DNA of 64,000 nucleotides from Stictocephala bisonia. Taxonomy: Eukaryota > Arthropoda > Insecta > Hemiptera > Membracidae. Positions 36,040 to 48,013 of the stretch are shown here, one piece after another. The translations under genes were made by a program, and so were the position numbers. The DNA lies in assembly GCA_035578905.1 (NCBI GenBank), contig JAQJVL010000030.1, forward strand, positions 683,159-747,158, written 5' to 3'. The notes beneath the pieces were generated by a model. The model made no database searches. It was not told the DNA's origin and worked only from the letters and a program-made list of their open reading frames with translations. Every line of letters starts with the position of its first letter. The stretch's first letter is position 1.

Positions 36040-37180
36040 TCATTTAGCTCAGCTCGCGGAGCGTCCTAAATACCTACCAATCAAACATCACAACAGCTAC
36101 TATCATACTGACTTTTTGTTAAGTGCACTACATATTTTATAGGAGTAAATGTAACATTGATTCTGTAGTTGATAGGTCCTAGTAGGGGGTTATCCTAAAA
36201 GACCATTCAAAACTATTAATGTTCTGTGATAAGTATTCTTAATCATGTTTTATTTTATTTAAATTAATAAGTACTTGGTCTATTGCAGACTTGTTTTATA
36301 ATTGTACAGATAGAAGACATCCACGCTTGTTCGTGCACACTAACTATCTTGGTCTTTGGAGGTGGACCGCATTATGTTTACCACATCAACTCCCTTATAG
36401 TGTTATTTTTCGAACAATTACAAACTAGATACTTTATAGTTTTATGTAAAAGAAACACGTAGACACTCTTCCTTAACCCATGAGTATTAATAGTTTCTGC
36501 AAATTTGTACGAGCCAAGTAGTGATTTTTTTAAATGTTATTAGTTTTATTACCCAGCATGTTGTTGCAAAGAAGAATTAGAAAAAATATAGGTTTGTTAA
36601 TAACGAATCTGTATTGGAGTAAATAGTCACCTTCACTCATTATAGGCTACTGTGCTACATATAAAAATATACACCCATAAATGAAAAAATCAAAATAATA
36701 AATAAACCAGTAAAGACATTTAATTTATCAATACATTTACTGAAAAATCACGTAGTCACTTTTGTTGTAAGTGTTAGAGCAAAATACAATATTTGTAAGT
36801 TTTAAAACTTGATATGTATAGCATTCTAAAATAATAAAAATACATTTAAATTCAAACTAAATAATTTTTGTTAACACTTATTAATATTTATAACGAACTA
36901 AAAGATATCAAACAATATTTAAACTCAAACAAAAATACTATTTACACTCAATCTGTAGGCTATAATAGTCTAAAACAAACAAAATATTGAAATTCACATG
37001 AAACACGCTATTTTATTTACTTAATATTTACAACATTCTAAAATATAAAATCATTGTAAAATTAAACATAATATGCTATTTAACAATAAATAATGAACAA
37101 CATTCTAAAATATAATCATTGCTCCTAATTTTTATAGAAAGTCATTCATACTAATTTCCCAACTTCACAAAAGAAAAACC
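36040..37180. other. No gene recognised
   Basis: AT-rich. At 36285-36420 two plus-strand frames stay open after an acceptor-like TTGGTCTATTGCAG, but no donor or domain supports an exon. Confidence 0.4.
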
Positions 37181-37194
37181 CACTGTATATAGCC

Positions 37195-37575
37195 ACGCGA
37201 AGCTCGACTGGTAAGAACTACGTCATCGTCCGTACGAAGGAAGAAATCGTGTAGTGTGCAAGCGCCCATTTGATCCCGTAGACCACTGAGCCCAAGCGTC
37301 GACACGAAATCGTCAAGCTCTAGTGGCAGTGGACGGAAAAAATCTTGTCAGTGTGGGAATCGTTCAATGTGAAAGGATCCATATCCTCCTTCAGTGGACT
37401 AAAAATTATTTTTCGTACGAAAGAAATCGTGTAATGTGAAATAGGCCTCAGGCGCTCCACTTTTGCAATTGGGCGATTTCCTGGCTGACAGTTTGATAGG
37501 TTTTTGACAGGCGCTCCAATATCGCTAGCCCTTTTTAAACAATCAGCAGCTAGGTTTAGACAGGCTTCACCCAAT
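37195..37575 (-). repeat. Element remnant with internal direct repeat
   Basis: GTACGAAGGAAGAAATCGTG at 37231 recurs as GTACGAAAGAAATCGTGTAA at 37417. The GC content is above that of its flanks. A minus-strand frame of 84 codons (37320-37574) covers part of it but contains no recognised domain. The repeated ACACTACACGATTTCTT-type phrase (minus strand) resembles the sub-terminal repeats of non-autonomous DNA transposons, which is my best guess. Confidence 0.4.
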
Positions 37576-37921
37576 TTCCTCCACCAAAATTAAGACTAAT
37601 AACAAAATTAGTTCAACATAACAATGTACATAGCACATAAATCGACAAGGTTTTGTAGACATATATTAACATGAGCAGCTGACCGATCCAGAGAGTCACA
37701 CGTTGGTTCCAAGGAGGCCAAAACTTACAGTACGTAAATATTTATCATTCCCTTGATTTATATGTCATGTTTTAAATTGTCAGGTCTCTAACAGAGGCTT
37801 TATGTTCACATCTAACTAGCAGAAGGGCGTTGCCGTTGTATCCCTACAAGGAGGCGGTCATTCGTTACACGGACAAACGCCAATAAGTCAACACAGATGA
37901 GCTGAGAGTGTGAAGAAAACA

Positions 37922-38032
37922 ATGGTGATCACACCCAGAGCATCCGGCGACACGATCTGTCGTGTGCACGGTTCACTGGGCACCACCGGGGCGGAGCCGC
38001 ATAGGTACATCCTAGAAGACTGGATCGAGTAA
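37922..38032 (+). other. Unassigned GC-rich small open frame
   Basis: ATG at 37922 opens a 36-codon frame ending at TAA (38030-38032), beginning MVITPRASGDTICRVHGSLG. The opposite strand is open too (about 40 codons from an ATG near 38011). GC content is high compared with the flanks. No domain, splice site or repeat identifies it; it may be an exon, a micropeptide or a repeat remnant. Confidence 0.2.
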
Positions 38033-38367
38033 GAATGGCGAACTCGTTATGTAAATATCCCTCTACACACCCCGCAAATGGCGCGTATCTTGGAATTATC
38101 ATCTATGTATTATATTACAATTTATCTTCAAGAAATTTCTTTCAGGCCATGATTTTTTGGGATGTCTCGTATAAGGCCAGCGTTTTACTTTGTCGATCAT
38201 TGTCTTAAGGATTAGATAAACAATAACATAAAAAAGGATATAATAAGCAGTGGTAATCAGCACTTTACCCATTGCAAAGATAAATTAATTTTGTACTTTA
38301 AAGGTTTACGATTTCACAAATTACAACTTCCAATGACTGGTATGCCTCAACTTCTCCAAAAAACCGT

Positions 38368-38485
38368 TCAGTGGTGGACGAACATAGCAGGTAGAGCACT
38401 GCCAGCAGTGACATCCAGTTCCAGGTCAAGGTCGCTGGCCACACTATACCGATAGGTGATGTCACGGCGGGAGATTTCCAATTGC
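38368..38485 (+). repeat. Partial unit of the ~176-bp satellite
   Basis: CCAGTTCCAGGTCAAGGTCG, CTGGCCACACTATACC and ATAGGTGATGTCACGG are the central words of the array at 39.7-40.6 kb. The following stretch to 38660 carries a separate repeated word, CCAATTGCACC(A/G)G, that recurs at 39000. Confidence 0.85.
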
Positions 38486-38684
38486 ACCGGGGTCAGGGAT
38501 CGGCCCCAAACTGATGTGTCCAGATGCACCGGAGCCCCTTTTGGGGGGTGTTCCAATTGCACCAGAGGCCCTTGTTTATGACATGAGCCGGGAAAGTCCA
38601 ACCAGGCCGGATTCCTAGTACAGTAACCCCAAGCTGACCGTGCCAATTTCCACACCCTTTGTTATGACATGAGTCATGAGTCGG

Positions 38685-38789
38685 TTAGGTTAGGTTAGGT
38701 TAGGTTAGGTTAGGTTAGGTTAGGTTAGGTTAGGTTAGGTTAGGTTAGGTTAGGTAAGGTTAGGTTAGGTTAGGTTAGGTTAGGTTAGG
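38685..38789 (+). repeat. Interstitial telomeric array, 21 TTAGG units
   Basis: Twenty-one consecutive pentamers with one variant (TAAGG at 38755-38759). TTAGG is the ancestral arthropod telomere repeat. Here it is internal, flanked on both sides by other sequence, so it is an interstitial site and not a chromosome end. Confidence 0.98.
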
Positions 38790-39169
38790 TTAGATGTTAG
38801 TGTTGCCACGGATAAACACAAAATTAAACATTAAATACATAGTTACCATATTTATTAGTTAGAACCTGCTATGGTCTACCATTAGTATGTGCCACGAAAC
38901 ATCGGCAAGTGTTTGATAGAATATTCCATTGCGAAATTGTTAAACACTTATAAACTATGTTTGAAGAAATGTAGTGGGGTGGGGAAGGAAGGGGCCTTCC
39001 AATTGCACCGGCTCCGGCGGTCGAAGGAATTTGCAGCGGGGATAAGTGAGGTGGGTAGATTTTGACCACCGGTGCATCTGGACACTTTTCGGACGGAGGA
39101 ATGTTTTGACCCGTGGAAATTCCTTTGACCGCCGGTGCAACTGGATATCAGCCGTCACGGCACTACCTC

Positions 39170-39370
39170 CTACACCGCACCTCTCTAACGCCACACCTTC
39201 CTTGTGGAAGGCCCCATGACCGATCGGAGTAAGACGTTCTGGGGGGGGCACCCGAGGTGCGACATGGACTACCTGAGGGTCATAATTGGACACTCGAGGT
39301 GCGACATGCAGCGAAAGAGAACCCAAAACTAACACTCGAGGTGCGACATGGCGCTTCGGCTAGCAGTGTG
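39170..39370 (+). repeat. Satellite fragment plus ACTCGAGGTGCGACATG repeats
   Basis: The left part matches the ~176-bp satellite (CTAACGCCACACCTTCCTTG through GATCGGAGTAAGACGTTCTG). The right part has three copies of the word (A/C)C(T/C)CGAGGTGCGACATG. The same word appears in reverse complement at 39665-39745, forming an inverted repeat around the TTAGG/AT-microsatellite centre. Confidence 0.85.
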
Positions 39371-39481
39371 GCCGTGTTGGTCTGGCGGCTAATAGTTGAT
39401 ATATTTACAGTGATAAAATTATCTGAAAACTACAGCCATACAATGATACACATGATTAACGATTGTTACCAATACAATTAC

Positions 39482-39513
39482 TACCAATGTACGTGTATGG
39501 GAGGGTGGGTGGG
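39482..39513 (+). repeat. Single unit of the 36-bp minisatellite
   Basis: ACCAATGTACGTGTATGGGA followed by GGGTGGGTGGG matches the 36-bp unit. It runs directly into TTAGG repeats at 39514. Confidence 0.85.
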
Positions 39514-39528
39514 TTAGGTTAGGTTAGG
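39514..39528 (+). repeat. Second telomeric run, three TTAGG units
   Basis: Three pentamers in the same orientation as the 38.7 kb array, directly after the minisatellite unit and before an AT microsatellite. Confidence 0.9.
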
Positions 39529-39539
39529 TATATATAGGT

Positions 39540-39548
39540 AGTTCTATT

Positions 39549-39580
<32 letters not shown>

Positions 39581-39611
39581 TATATATATATATATTTATT
39601 TATTTATTTAT
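39540..39611. repeat. AT/ATTT microsatellite
   Basis: TATATA runs interrupted by TTTATA and ending in TTTA repeats. Confidence 0.95.
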
Positions 39612-39659
39612 GGACACAGAGAGAGAGAGCGCGTCTACAACCCTTCGCCGGGCTACCTG

Positions 39660-40640
39660 AGGTGGCATGTCGCACCTCGAGTGCCAGTTTTATGGCCCTT
39701 TGGGTCGCTGGGATTAACACAAGTAGTCCATGTCGCACCTCGAGTGCCACCGTTCTGGGGTGGACAAACAGCAGGTAGACCACTGCCAACAGTGACCTCC
39801 AGTTCCAGGTCAAGGTCGCTGGCCACACTATACCAATAGGTGATGTCACGCCCCTACCTCCTACACCGCACCTCTCAAACGCCACACCTGCCTTGTGGAA
39901 GGCCCCATGACCGATCGGAGTAAGACGTTCTGGGGTGGACAAACATAGCAGGTAGACCACTGCCAACAGTGACCTCCAGTTCAAGGTCAAGGTCGCTGGC
40001 CACACTATACCGATAGGTGATGTCACGGCACTACCTCTTACACCGCACCTCTCTAACGCCACACCTTCCTTGTGGAAGGCCCCATGACCGATCGGAGTAA
40101 GACGTTCTGGGGTGGACAAACAGCAGGTAGACCACTGCCAACAGTGACCTCCAGTTCCAGGTCAAGGTCGCTGGCCACACTATACCAATAGGTGATGTCA
40201 CGCCCCTACCTCCTACACCGCACCTCTCAAACGCCACACCTGCCTTGTGGAAGGCCCCATGACCGATCGGAGTAAGACGTTCTGGGGTGGACAAACATAG
40301 CAGGTAGACCACTGCCAACAGTAACCTCCAGTTCAAGGTCAAGGTCGCCGGCCACACTATACCAATAGGTGATGTCACGCCCCTACCTCCTACACCGCAC
40401 CTCTTAAACGCCACGCCTGCCTTGTGGAAGGCCCCATGACCGATCGGAGTAAGACGTTTTGGGGTGGACGAACATAGCAGGTAGACCACTGCCAGCAGTG
40501 ACCTCCAGTTCCAGGTCAAGGTCGCCGGCCCACTATACCGATAGGTGATGTCACGCCACTACCTCATACAACGCACCTCTATAACGACCCACACCTTCCT
40601 TGTAGAAGGTCCCACGACTTTCCTTGACTGATCAGAGCAA
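39660..40640 (+). repeat. ~176-bp satellite array, about five units
   Basis: The marker GACCGATCGGAGTAAGACGT recurs at 39909, 40086, 40261 and 40438 (spacing 175-177 bp), with another copy at 39218. Two variants tend to alternate (ACAAACAGCAGG with CACGCCCCTACC, and ACAAACATAGCAGG with CACGGCACTACC), suggesting a ~352-bp dimer in part of the array. The last unit decays from about 40555. Long minus-strand open frames here are repeat artefacts. The first 90 bp contain inverted copies of the ACTCGAGGTGCGACATG word. Confidence 0.95.
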
Positions 40641-42855
40641 GGTAAAGTTGATAACATGTCATGAATATAATACTTGATAATCTTTCAAATATATTATTAG
40701 TTAGCAGTCCTTGGTTCTCCTTTTCCTGCTGTCTCGATCACAGACGCCAGTTTCCGTAGAACACGTTTTGACAACGTTGAACAAACTTGTGTCGATTAAA
40801 TAGGCAAGGTTAACAGTTAAATCAAATCGAATATATAGACAAGGTTATCTTAAAACAATCAAAGGGCACTTGGAAATATATTATTAACAATGTACGTTCC
40901 CATTGATCAATGCTTTATCTATGAACGACTAGAGATGCCATAAATTGTCATTGTAAAAAACGAACCTGAGGGGAGGGGTTGAAAACTGTTTTTTAATGAA
41001 TTTTATGATGCACTATTTGCGTTGTTAAATTGGGAAAATAATAATAACGACTTTGTAACATAACATTTAAAATTCCAAAGTAATACAATATTATTAAACA
41101 TTTTTGTTACGTTACAAAAGTCATTTGTTAAGTTTAACTAACGTAAGTTGGCAGAACTCAATAAACTGTCATAAATGTACTTGTAAATGTGTAGACATTA
41201 CTTGTACCAGTTGTACAGGTATTGGTTGAAGTTTAATAAAGTCATGTTTTTTAAGATATTACTTTTTTAACAGGTTGACTGCCATATCTGACCACTGAGG
41301 CCAAGAATATTGTTTTGCAAAGATTTCGTTTTTCTTGTGTCTTGTGCTTTAAAATGAAGTTTTAGCAATTTTTGTAACTATCCAATAAAAAAAATGTAAA
41401 TAGCAAATTGGTACTAATGGCCTCTCCCTGTGAACAGACTGAACTGAGCGTGTCGTCCCAAAATTTCCGTGAATGAAATAAGCAAGAAACAGTCTCAAAA
41501 ATTCCGTAAGAAATATGCAGCCCTAATAACTTAGATAATGAGTCTCAAAATTTCCGAAGGCCTAGGGGTGGATGGGGGTGGTTCGACATCTGTGGTCGCC
41601 AGCTGTTGAGGAAATCCACTGTTTGAATAATATGCCTGACTACATGGCCTATTATGCAAAATAAAAATAATAGCCTATAGAGGGTCCAAATATAATTATG
41701 TCCACGTCCCACATCTTTACAAGTATGTATAACTTATTAGTATTATGAAATTGATGTAGAAAAGTGTAAAAGTATGCCGATGTAAGGCTTTGCTGAATCC
41801 ACTAACATAAATTTGTTCGCCCATAAGAAACAAAGAAATCTTTGTTGTACCTCGTATTTATTTATTCGATAAAATATGAACAAATTTATCTCTTTATTAT
41901 TAATAGAGTTATTTATTAAAAGTATAACCTGTTAATAATATTTATAACCTTTAATTATTATAATCATTATTACTAAGCCCAAAATATGACATGTTACTTC
42001 TCAGTTTTTAAAAAGTAATTAGAAATAAATTAAAGGATTTAGACGCGGATTATAAAGACCTTAAAAATGAAATATCAAGCAAAATGTTATGACAACAAAT
42101 AATTAAGAGATATTGTATGCCATTCACGCTCTTTATTGAAAAATCAAGCGAGTTTAATAAACTCAAATTTAAATAAAAATAATTGATATCTTGGTACAAG
42201 AATGGTTTTATTTTATTATTTATTATATAAAATGTCTACTTGGTATCAGACTACCTCCTAGTAATTCCCTTTGTGAGGGGAGTGTAGTCGAGCGGCAATA
42301 ATGGGGTTGGTCCGGCGCGGAAATTATGAAATTACCGGCTACCTGGAAAGTGGGTCCTAATTAGGGTTCTTTTTGGAATTCGGAAATTTTGGGACATGGA
42401 TATTGTAAGACACTGAAATTTTGAATCTGCACCGAACTGAGTACCAAAGTGTTCGATTGCACTTTGGTATACACAAAAAATACGTTCGAGTTGAGCTGTG
42501 GGCAAATTATTATTGTACGTTACACTCATCCTTACTGTGTACGTGTAAAAAAACTTAAATATTTTTATCGCAAGGACATCCACATCGATACGAAAATGAC
42601 ACTATTACATATAAACTTGTTATAGATGTTCGCTGTCATCTCAACTATTTGCAATTTTGTTTGCACATATCTTAAGAAAAAGCTTTTAGAACAAAAACAC
42701 TTATTTTATAGCTAAATATGTAGAATATAACATTCAGTTTTAAGGGCAGACGTCTGTAAAATGTCCAGTAAAGTTTTCTACAAATTATATAAATTATAGT
42801 TAAATGGTTTCATTTGCATGCAGGAAAAACTTTTTCCAAACATAGGCCTATTCTT
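40641..42855. other. No gene recognised
   Basis: AT-rich. The phrase CCCAAAATTTCCG or close variants occurs at 41458 and 41550, and in reverse complement near 42385. A short hairpin TACCAAAGT/ACTTTGGTA lies near 42442-42468. An 83-codon minus-strand frame at 42332-42583 has no recognised domain. Confidence 0.45.
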
Positions 42856-42859
42856 GGAG

Positions 42860-43060
42860 CAGCACAGAGAGAAAAGAAACAGAGGTCACTTGCTTATGAA
42901 CGCAACGAACGCGCAGTGGCAGTTATAATTAGATTACAACCTACATCCTGATACACCTGTATTAATAATCACTGTGTTTATCCTGAAAGATTTGTGTGAA
43001 ATAAGAGAGGGACTTACAAGTTGCTGGAAAAGTGTGCTGCCATTTGCGGCAAACCGGACT
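42860..43060 (+). mobile_element. Element B, partial copy
   Basis: It begins CACAGAGAGAAAAGAAACAG and continues with AGGTCACTTGCTTATG, CAGTGGCAGTTAT and a GTGTTTATCCTGAAAGAT block, in the same order as the copies at 17-18 kb and 58.4 kb. The right end is not recognisable, so the copy is truncated or diverged. It carries no minisatellite. Confidence 0.7.
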
Positions 43061-45050
43061 TTTTTCTGCCATTTGCTTCCCCACTTACACTGCCTCTTTA
43101 ATTATTTGTTAATATACGAATTTCGGGTCAGGATAAAGAAGGACGGATTGCTACTAGCGGCCAGGACTTAATTTTTCGGTTATCATGTTAAATATAACAT
43201 ATGTTTCATGTTACTTGCATCTTTGGAAAATATCCAAATAATATGTTTATTCTAATTTTCCTAAGGCCATTTTTATATAATCTGTTACTCGTAATTCGTA
43301 AACGTCAGAAATAAGTAATTAAATTTATGTTTTTAGTGTTGGATATAGTTAAAAAATCTCTTGAGGTCGTGGAAGGGAATCTCTATGACGTAAACCAAAG
43401 AGTTATGGTTGCTCTATTATTTAAAAGAGTTATTTATTATCATAAAAAGGGGGGAATGGACTTTTATTAAATGGACAATACATTTGTTTTGTACTTCCAA
43501 ATTTTAGTATAGAAGCGTCGAGTTGATGTGTGGTTTATTATATATGTTGCAAGCTGTTTACTATGGTTTTCTATGGGATAAACATACAAAAGTATATATT
43601 GTACTATAATACAATACATTTCAATGGTAATCATGGTTTGGCTAAAAATATATTGGCCAAACAATGTCACTGTCTAGGCATATAAACCTTTACTTTCTTG
43701 TCCTATTTCAGTACGGCTAAATCAAAATAAACGATCGATTCATAAAATTGTAAAATAAACATTGTACAGTATAACATTGTAAAATAAACAATAATTTGTT
43801 ATGTATTATTCTTCACATACACCTATAGGAATTAAATTTAATATTGATTATATCCAACCAAATATTCTATCTGTTGAGTTCATGAAAGAAAGTCTCTGTA
43901 ACCGTAACTAAACAATTACGACTCATTTTATAATTCTAAAGAAAAACCAATAGTCCACAATAGTAATGTAGAAGCTATTGTCAATTGGTGAAATAAAGAG
44001 AGGGAAACACAATGGCTTTAACACTTTTTCAATAATACTCAGAAACGGAAGTTGATGCATGCTTGTACACCCATACCACATTGTACATGCTTACATACAC
44101 TAAACATAATAACACTTCACAAACTAATAATAGAAGCACTGGTAATTTAAATTGTTTGTAGTAATAATAATGATGATGATAACTGACCAGCTGTGTTTTA
44201 TTAGCCTTACTGAGTAATGAAAGAAAACGTTAATTATTCAAGTACAATTCTTTGTCACAATATAATGAATCTTGTATGTTTGAACATTTGGAAGCTATAC
44301 GGTATACTACTTATAAAATTGCTATCTACTGCCAAGGTAGACATTGAATAAACCTACAGTGAGCTTCTTGGGACACATCCCTTGCAAGCAACAGCCGCCA
44401 ACCTATACCAATACAATACACCTGATTTGTCAGGAGCGCCGCTTATGGCAGGTCGCCGCATATGGACTGGCCGCAAATGGCATGACACTCTGGAAATAAG
44501 TACTCGGCACACATTATTGGACGTGACATATTTTAATTCTTCTCTGTGGGAACTCTGATTTCTTAGTTTTGCTTCTGATTTGGAATAAGGTAATTTTTAT
44601 TTAACCATCTGAGGAATGCAATGAAAAAAAGAGACTTGACGTTTTATTTTCTTATCTTTTCTAATACTACATATCTTCAAAGTACACCGACAAATATCTA
44701 CAGATACTAGACGCCTATGCATTGAAATGAAAACAAATATAATAACAATAAAAATAACAATAATAAATAAATAAATAAAATTAAACAAAAGCTTTGCTGA
44801 TTAAAAAGGACATGTGTTCAACTATTTAGACTCCCCCTTTAATTCTAACTAGTAACACAAAGAAAAAGTAAACATAGGTCGCATCCATTAGTGCACTAAA
44901 TGTGTGTCGAGTTGCACTAAATACGTAACATTGCGATTTCCATAAAATCTGTCGTAATACAGTGTTGTAGAAATCCTGGACAAAATGATTGCAATCCAGA
45001 CGCAGTGATAAATCCAAATAAACACAATTTCACCGTAACAGTGTGTCTAC
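43061..45050. other. No gene recognised
   Basis: AT-rich sequence with short AAT/AAAT runs near 44757-44780. No supported coding or RNA feature. Confidence 0.5.
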
Positions 45051-45057
45051 ATTCATC

Positions 45058-45113
45058 TGCGCCGGAATGAGGTAGCAATCTGCCCCGCGAGAATTACTGC
45101 AGCGCTCCACTCC
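45058..45113 (+). repeat. Dispersed repeat family E, copy 2
   Basis: CTGCGCCGGAATGAGGTAGC, AATCTGC and GAGAATTACTGCAGC correspond to 34815-34872. Confidence 0.65.
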
Positions 45114-45832
45114 CACTGTTGAACCGATCTGACGTTTTATCTTACATATTTCGCAATACTGGCAAAAAGAACTGAACTAAAATTACATAATCTTATTTAT
45201 AAACCAAATCGGATTACATTATTTATGGTGTAATTGGATTAATACTTGTATTTGAAAATTCAAAGCTGGACTTTAAAAACGTTAATTTAACAAATAAAAT
45301 CTCCAATCATCGATGGCATATTAAAGACGAACCTAGAATAAAACCGTCATTTTTATAAACCGTAATTAAACCTGTAAAAACCCACCATTCTTAATTGTAA
45401 ACAAGCCCTGATTACTAAATACATTTTATACTAAAGAACAAGACACATTATTGAAATAGTAACGTTTCGTCCCTCAAAGAATGTTTAGAGATGCACACTG
45501 AGTTCACTATCATCATGTTTGCCTATCCGGTTTGAGATAAACATTTGGTAATATACTACCATACACTGTCGAGTCAGACCACTGACCAAACAGATTAGAC
45601 TAGTCAATTCAATGTAAAGCTAATCACTCCAGACGCTCACCCTCGCTACCGGTGGCTAGCCCGCGCGACTGTCGCCTGTCAGCGGGCCATGTTATCATAT
45701 GGAGCTTATTATGCGCAGCCACACACTCAGGCCACAGCGTACCCCCTCCCTCCTCACTCATAACAAAATAAAGCTATTTTAATACCATGACTATTTGGTT
45801 TACCTTAAAGTAAGTGCAAGCCTCTGCTTAGC

Positions 45833-46127
45833 TCAAATGCAGTTATGCACATTCTTGTGAGATACGGATATGTCGCCTTCAATTTTCTCTAAAAGTTCGT
45901 CGAAAGAGCGTTTCTTCATCCTGAAATATCATAAAAAAAAAACAAAAAAAAAAAAAAAAAACCTCCGTATTGTCCTCTGTAAGGTCCATCACAAAGTGTG
46001 TAAAAACTCCTTTTGAAGGTCTTCCCTTGAGTAACGCATGGACGCCGATGCTTTTGTTCCGCCTACGTTTACCACGCTTTAGTAGAAGTAGAAGAAATAA
46101 CTCGTCTTCTTCACTTGACGACGACAT
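45833..46127 (-). pseudogene. PIF/Harbinger (HARBI1-like) transposase N-terminal remnant
   Basis: From an ATG at 46127 the minus strand reads MSSSSEEDELFLLLLLKRGK, then RRRNKSIGVHALLKGRPSKG and VFTHFVMDLTEDNTE. This resembles the N-terminal region of Harbinger transposases (basic run, then W/GVHxxL, G.F..LV..L). An A/T homopolymer stretch (45932-45961) then breaks the frame. In a shifted frame the sequence resumes YFRMKKRSFDELLEKIEGDI, matching the conserved YFRM...FDELL box, and ends at TGA (45833-45835). The catalytic DDE part is absent, so the protein is not functional. Harbinger elements make 3-bp target duplications, which fits element B, but a link is inference. Confidence 0.7.
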
Positions 46128-48010
46128 TCTAACCTTACTGGAATTGTGATTAGCTCTAATTCCTAAGAAGTACTGTATATTTTGTATGTGTTTTTCTTGA
46201 AGGAATAAATAAAAATTATATTATATTATTATATTATAGTCAAACATGTATAAACAGTGCTGATTCATGTAGGCGCATGTATGTGCATAATTTTGATCCA
46301 TATGGATTTGAGTTTCATGCAAATGTACACTAAATTCTTGTTTTCCATTATTACGACATTTTACGGATATGCTTAGCAAATTAGTGTAGTTTTAGATACT
46401 CAACAAGTTAAAACTGATGCAATTAATTAAAAGGCCTGCCAACGAAGGAACCTAATTTGAATGTGAAATCCGAACAACGTTCTATTGGTCATGTTTTCGG
46501 CTAACTGACAAACCTGCTAAGTTCTTTCCCCTGAACAGTGTCCGAATCCTCGGACACCGACCACTCGGATGCCCTAGGTATTTCCTGCTGTTGAATCACA
46601 CCGTAGCGAAGGAATGGATGTCGGCTAGTACTATATATTTATTTACAGATTATCTAACACACCACCAACTGATTGTCTGAATTTATTAGTGGGGGGGGGG
46701 GGGGAGCGATCAGAAATTCTGGTGACGTTCCGTCTTGTTTCTAGCCAGCACATATGTATCCATGGAACCAATGTTACTTTCTAAACCCAAGCAAAACCAT
46801 ACCTTCACTGGCAGTCGTTTAAAGCGTCTGTTCTTTAGCCAATGTACGATTTAAATTTTACACAAATTCTTGAATAAACCCTAACGCTGATTGATTATTT
46901 AAATGTTCTTTGTGTTTTCATTTAAAATAATTGTTTTACTAGAACAACTTTAAGAAAATAAAAAAAATAAATAAATAAAAAAATATAAATACATTATGCA
47001 ATTGATATTTTTCACTACAATACCATCAAAATGATTTATGAAACATAATTTTATCGGGAAAAACACAAAAAGTATCGACTTAACCTATCAACATTGGTGT
47101 CATACAATACAATACAGGTACAATATGGACGAACGCTCCAGACTCCTTCATAAAAAAAAGAAGCTATCAATTTGTGTGGTTGCTTACCATGAAATACACA
47201 CATACACCGGGATCTTCTCCTCCGAGAGAAACAGCTACCCTACTTCCTCTCTTTCTGTCTCGTGACTCTGACGTGTGACAGCAGTAGTGGCACTATGCGT
47301 GAGGATAATACCCCGGGTAACAGGCGGTCGAGGGTTGGCGAAAGTGACTACACTTCTCACACTTTGTGGACTTTCTCTAGACCGGTGGCACAATAGAATT
47401 TAACGACTTTACCAAAAAGTCCAGTCATCAGTAAAAATAGCGTTCGAATTCGGCGTGCCAGAATGTGACCTTTGCCCTTCGGTCTCACCGAGAACACCAT
47501 TCACACTATTAACTTTCTTCCTAACTAACACCGGTTGTTGTAACAATTATTTTAGATAATGTGAATGATTTTTAGCAATTTAGAGTTGAATGTCAAGGAA
47601 ATCGCTACCCAATTTAGTCATTGTAGACGGTTGACGTGAAAGGACAGTCTCAGCCATCTCCTCCTTTCTCAAACTAACTGACTTGTACATTAAAAAAGCA
47701 CTGACACAATATAATACATGTGTGGAACTCTAAATTATCTAATAAAAAGAGCAGTTTAGATGTACCTACACTTTTTCAATTCTTATATTTTTCTATAACT
47801 GAGTTTTAATTAGTCTAAAGGAAACAAACAACTGTTATACTGAAATCGAATTATTTCCTTGAGTAAATCGGTCTGAAGAAAAGTTACGCAGGACTTGCCA
47901 CAATTTATCAACGCTAAAAGTTTATTTCTCCCAAGTTACGTAAATTTGTTACTGCTAAACTGATATTACTATGATCCCCCAGTAATCCGGCCGGTTCTAT
48001 CGTATTGATA
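46128..48010. other. No gene recognised
   Basis: Mostly AT-rich with a run of 14 G at 46691-46704 and A-rich runs near 46955-46985. Short GC-richer stretches at 46540-46610 and 47170-47400 show isolated splice-like sites but no paired exon. Confidence 0.45.
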
Positions 48011-48013
48011 AAA

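Noticed and set aside
36285..36450. Two open plus-strand frames after TTGGTCTATTGCAG
   Set aside because: No donor site, and the simultaneous openness of two frames argues against coding selection.
39604..40519. Minus-strand frames of 162-171 codons in the ~176-bp satellite
   Set aside because: They consist of satellite units read through with indels; no domain and no splice signals.
46540..46582. Plus-strand stretch encoding SESSDTDHSDALG after a polypyrimidine-CAG
   Set aside because: Very short, the donor GTATTT is weak and no partner exon was found; a transposon protein remnant is equally possible.
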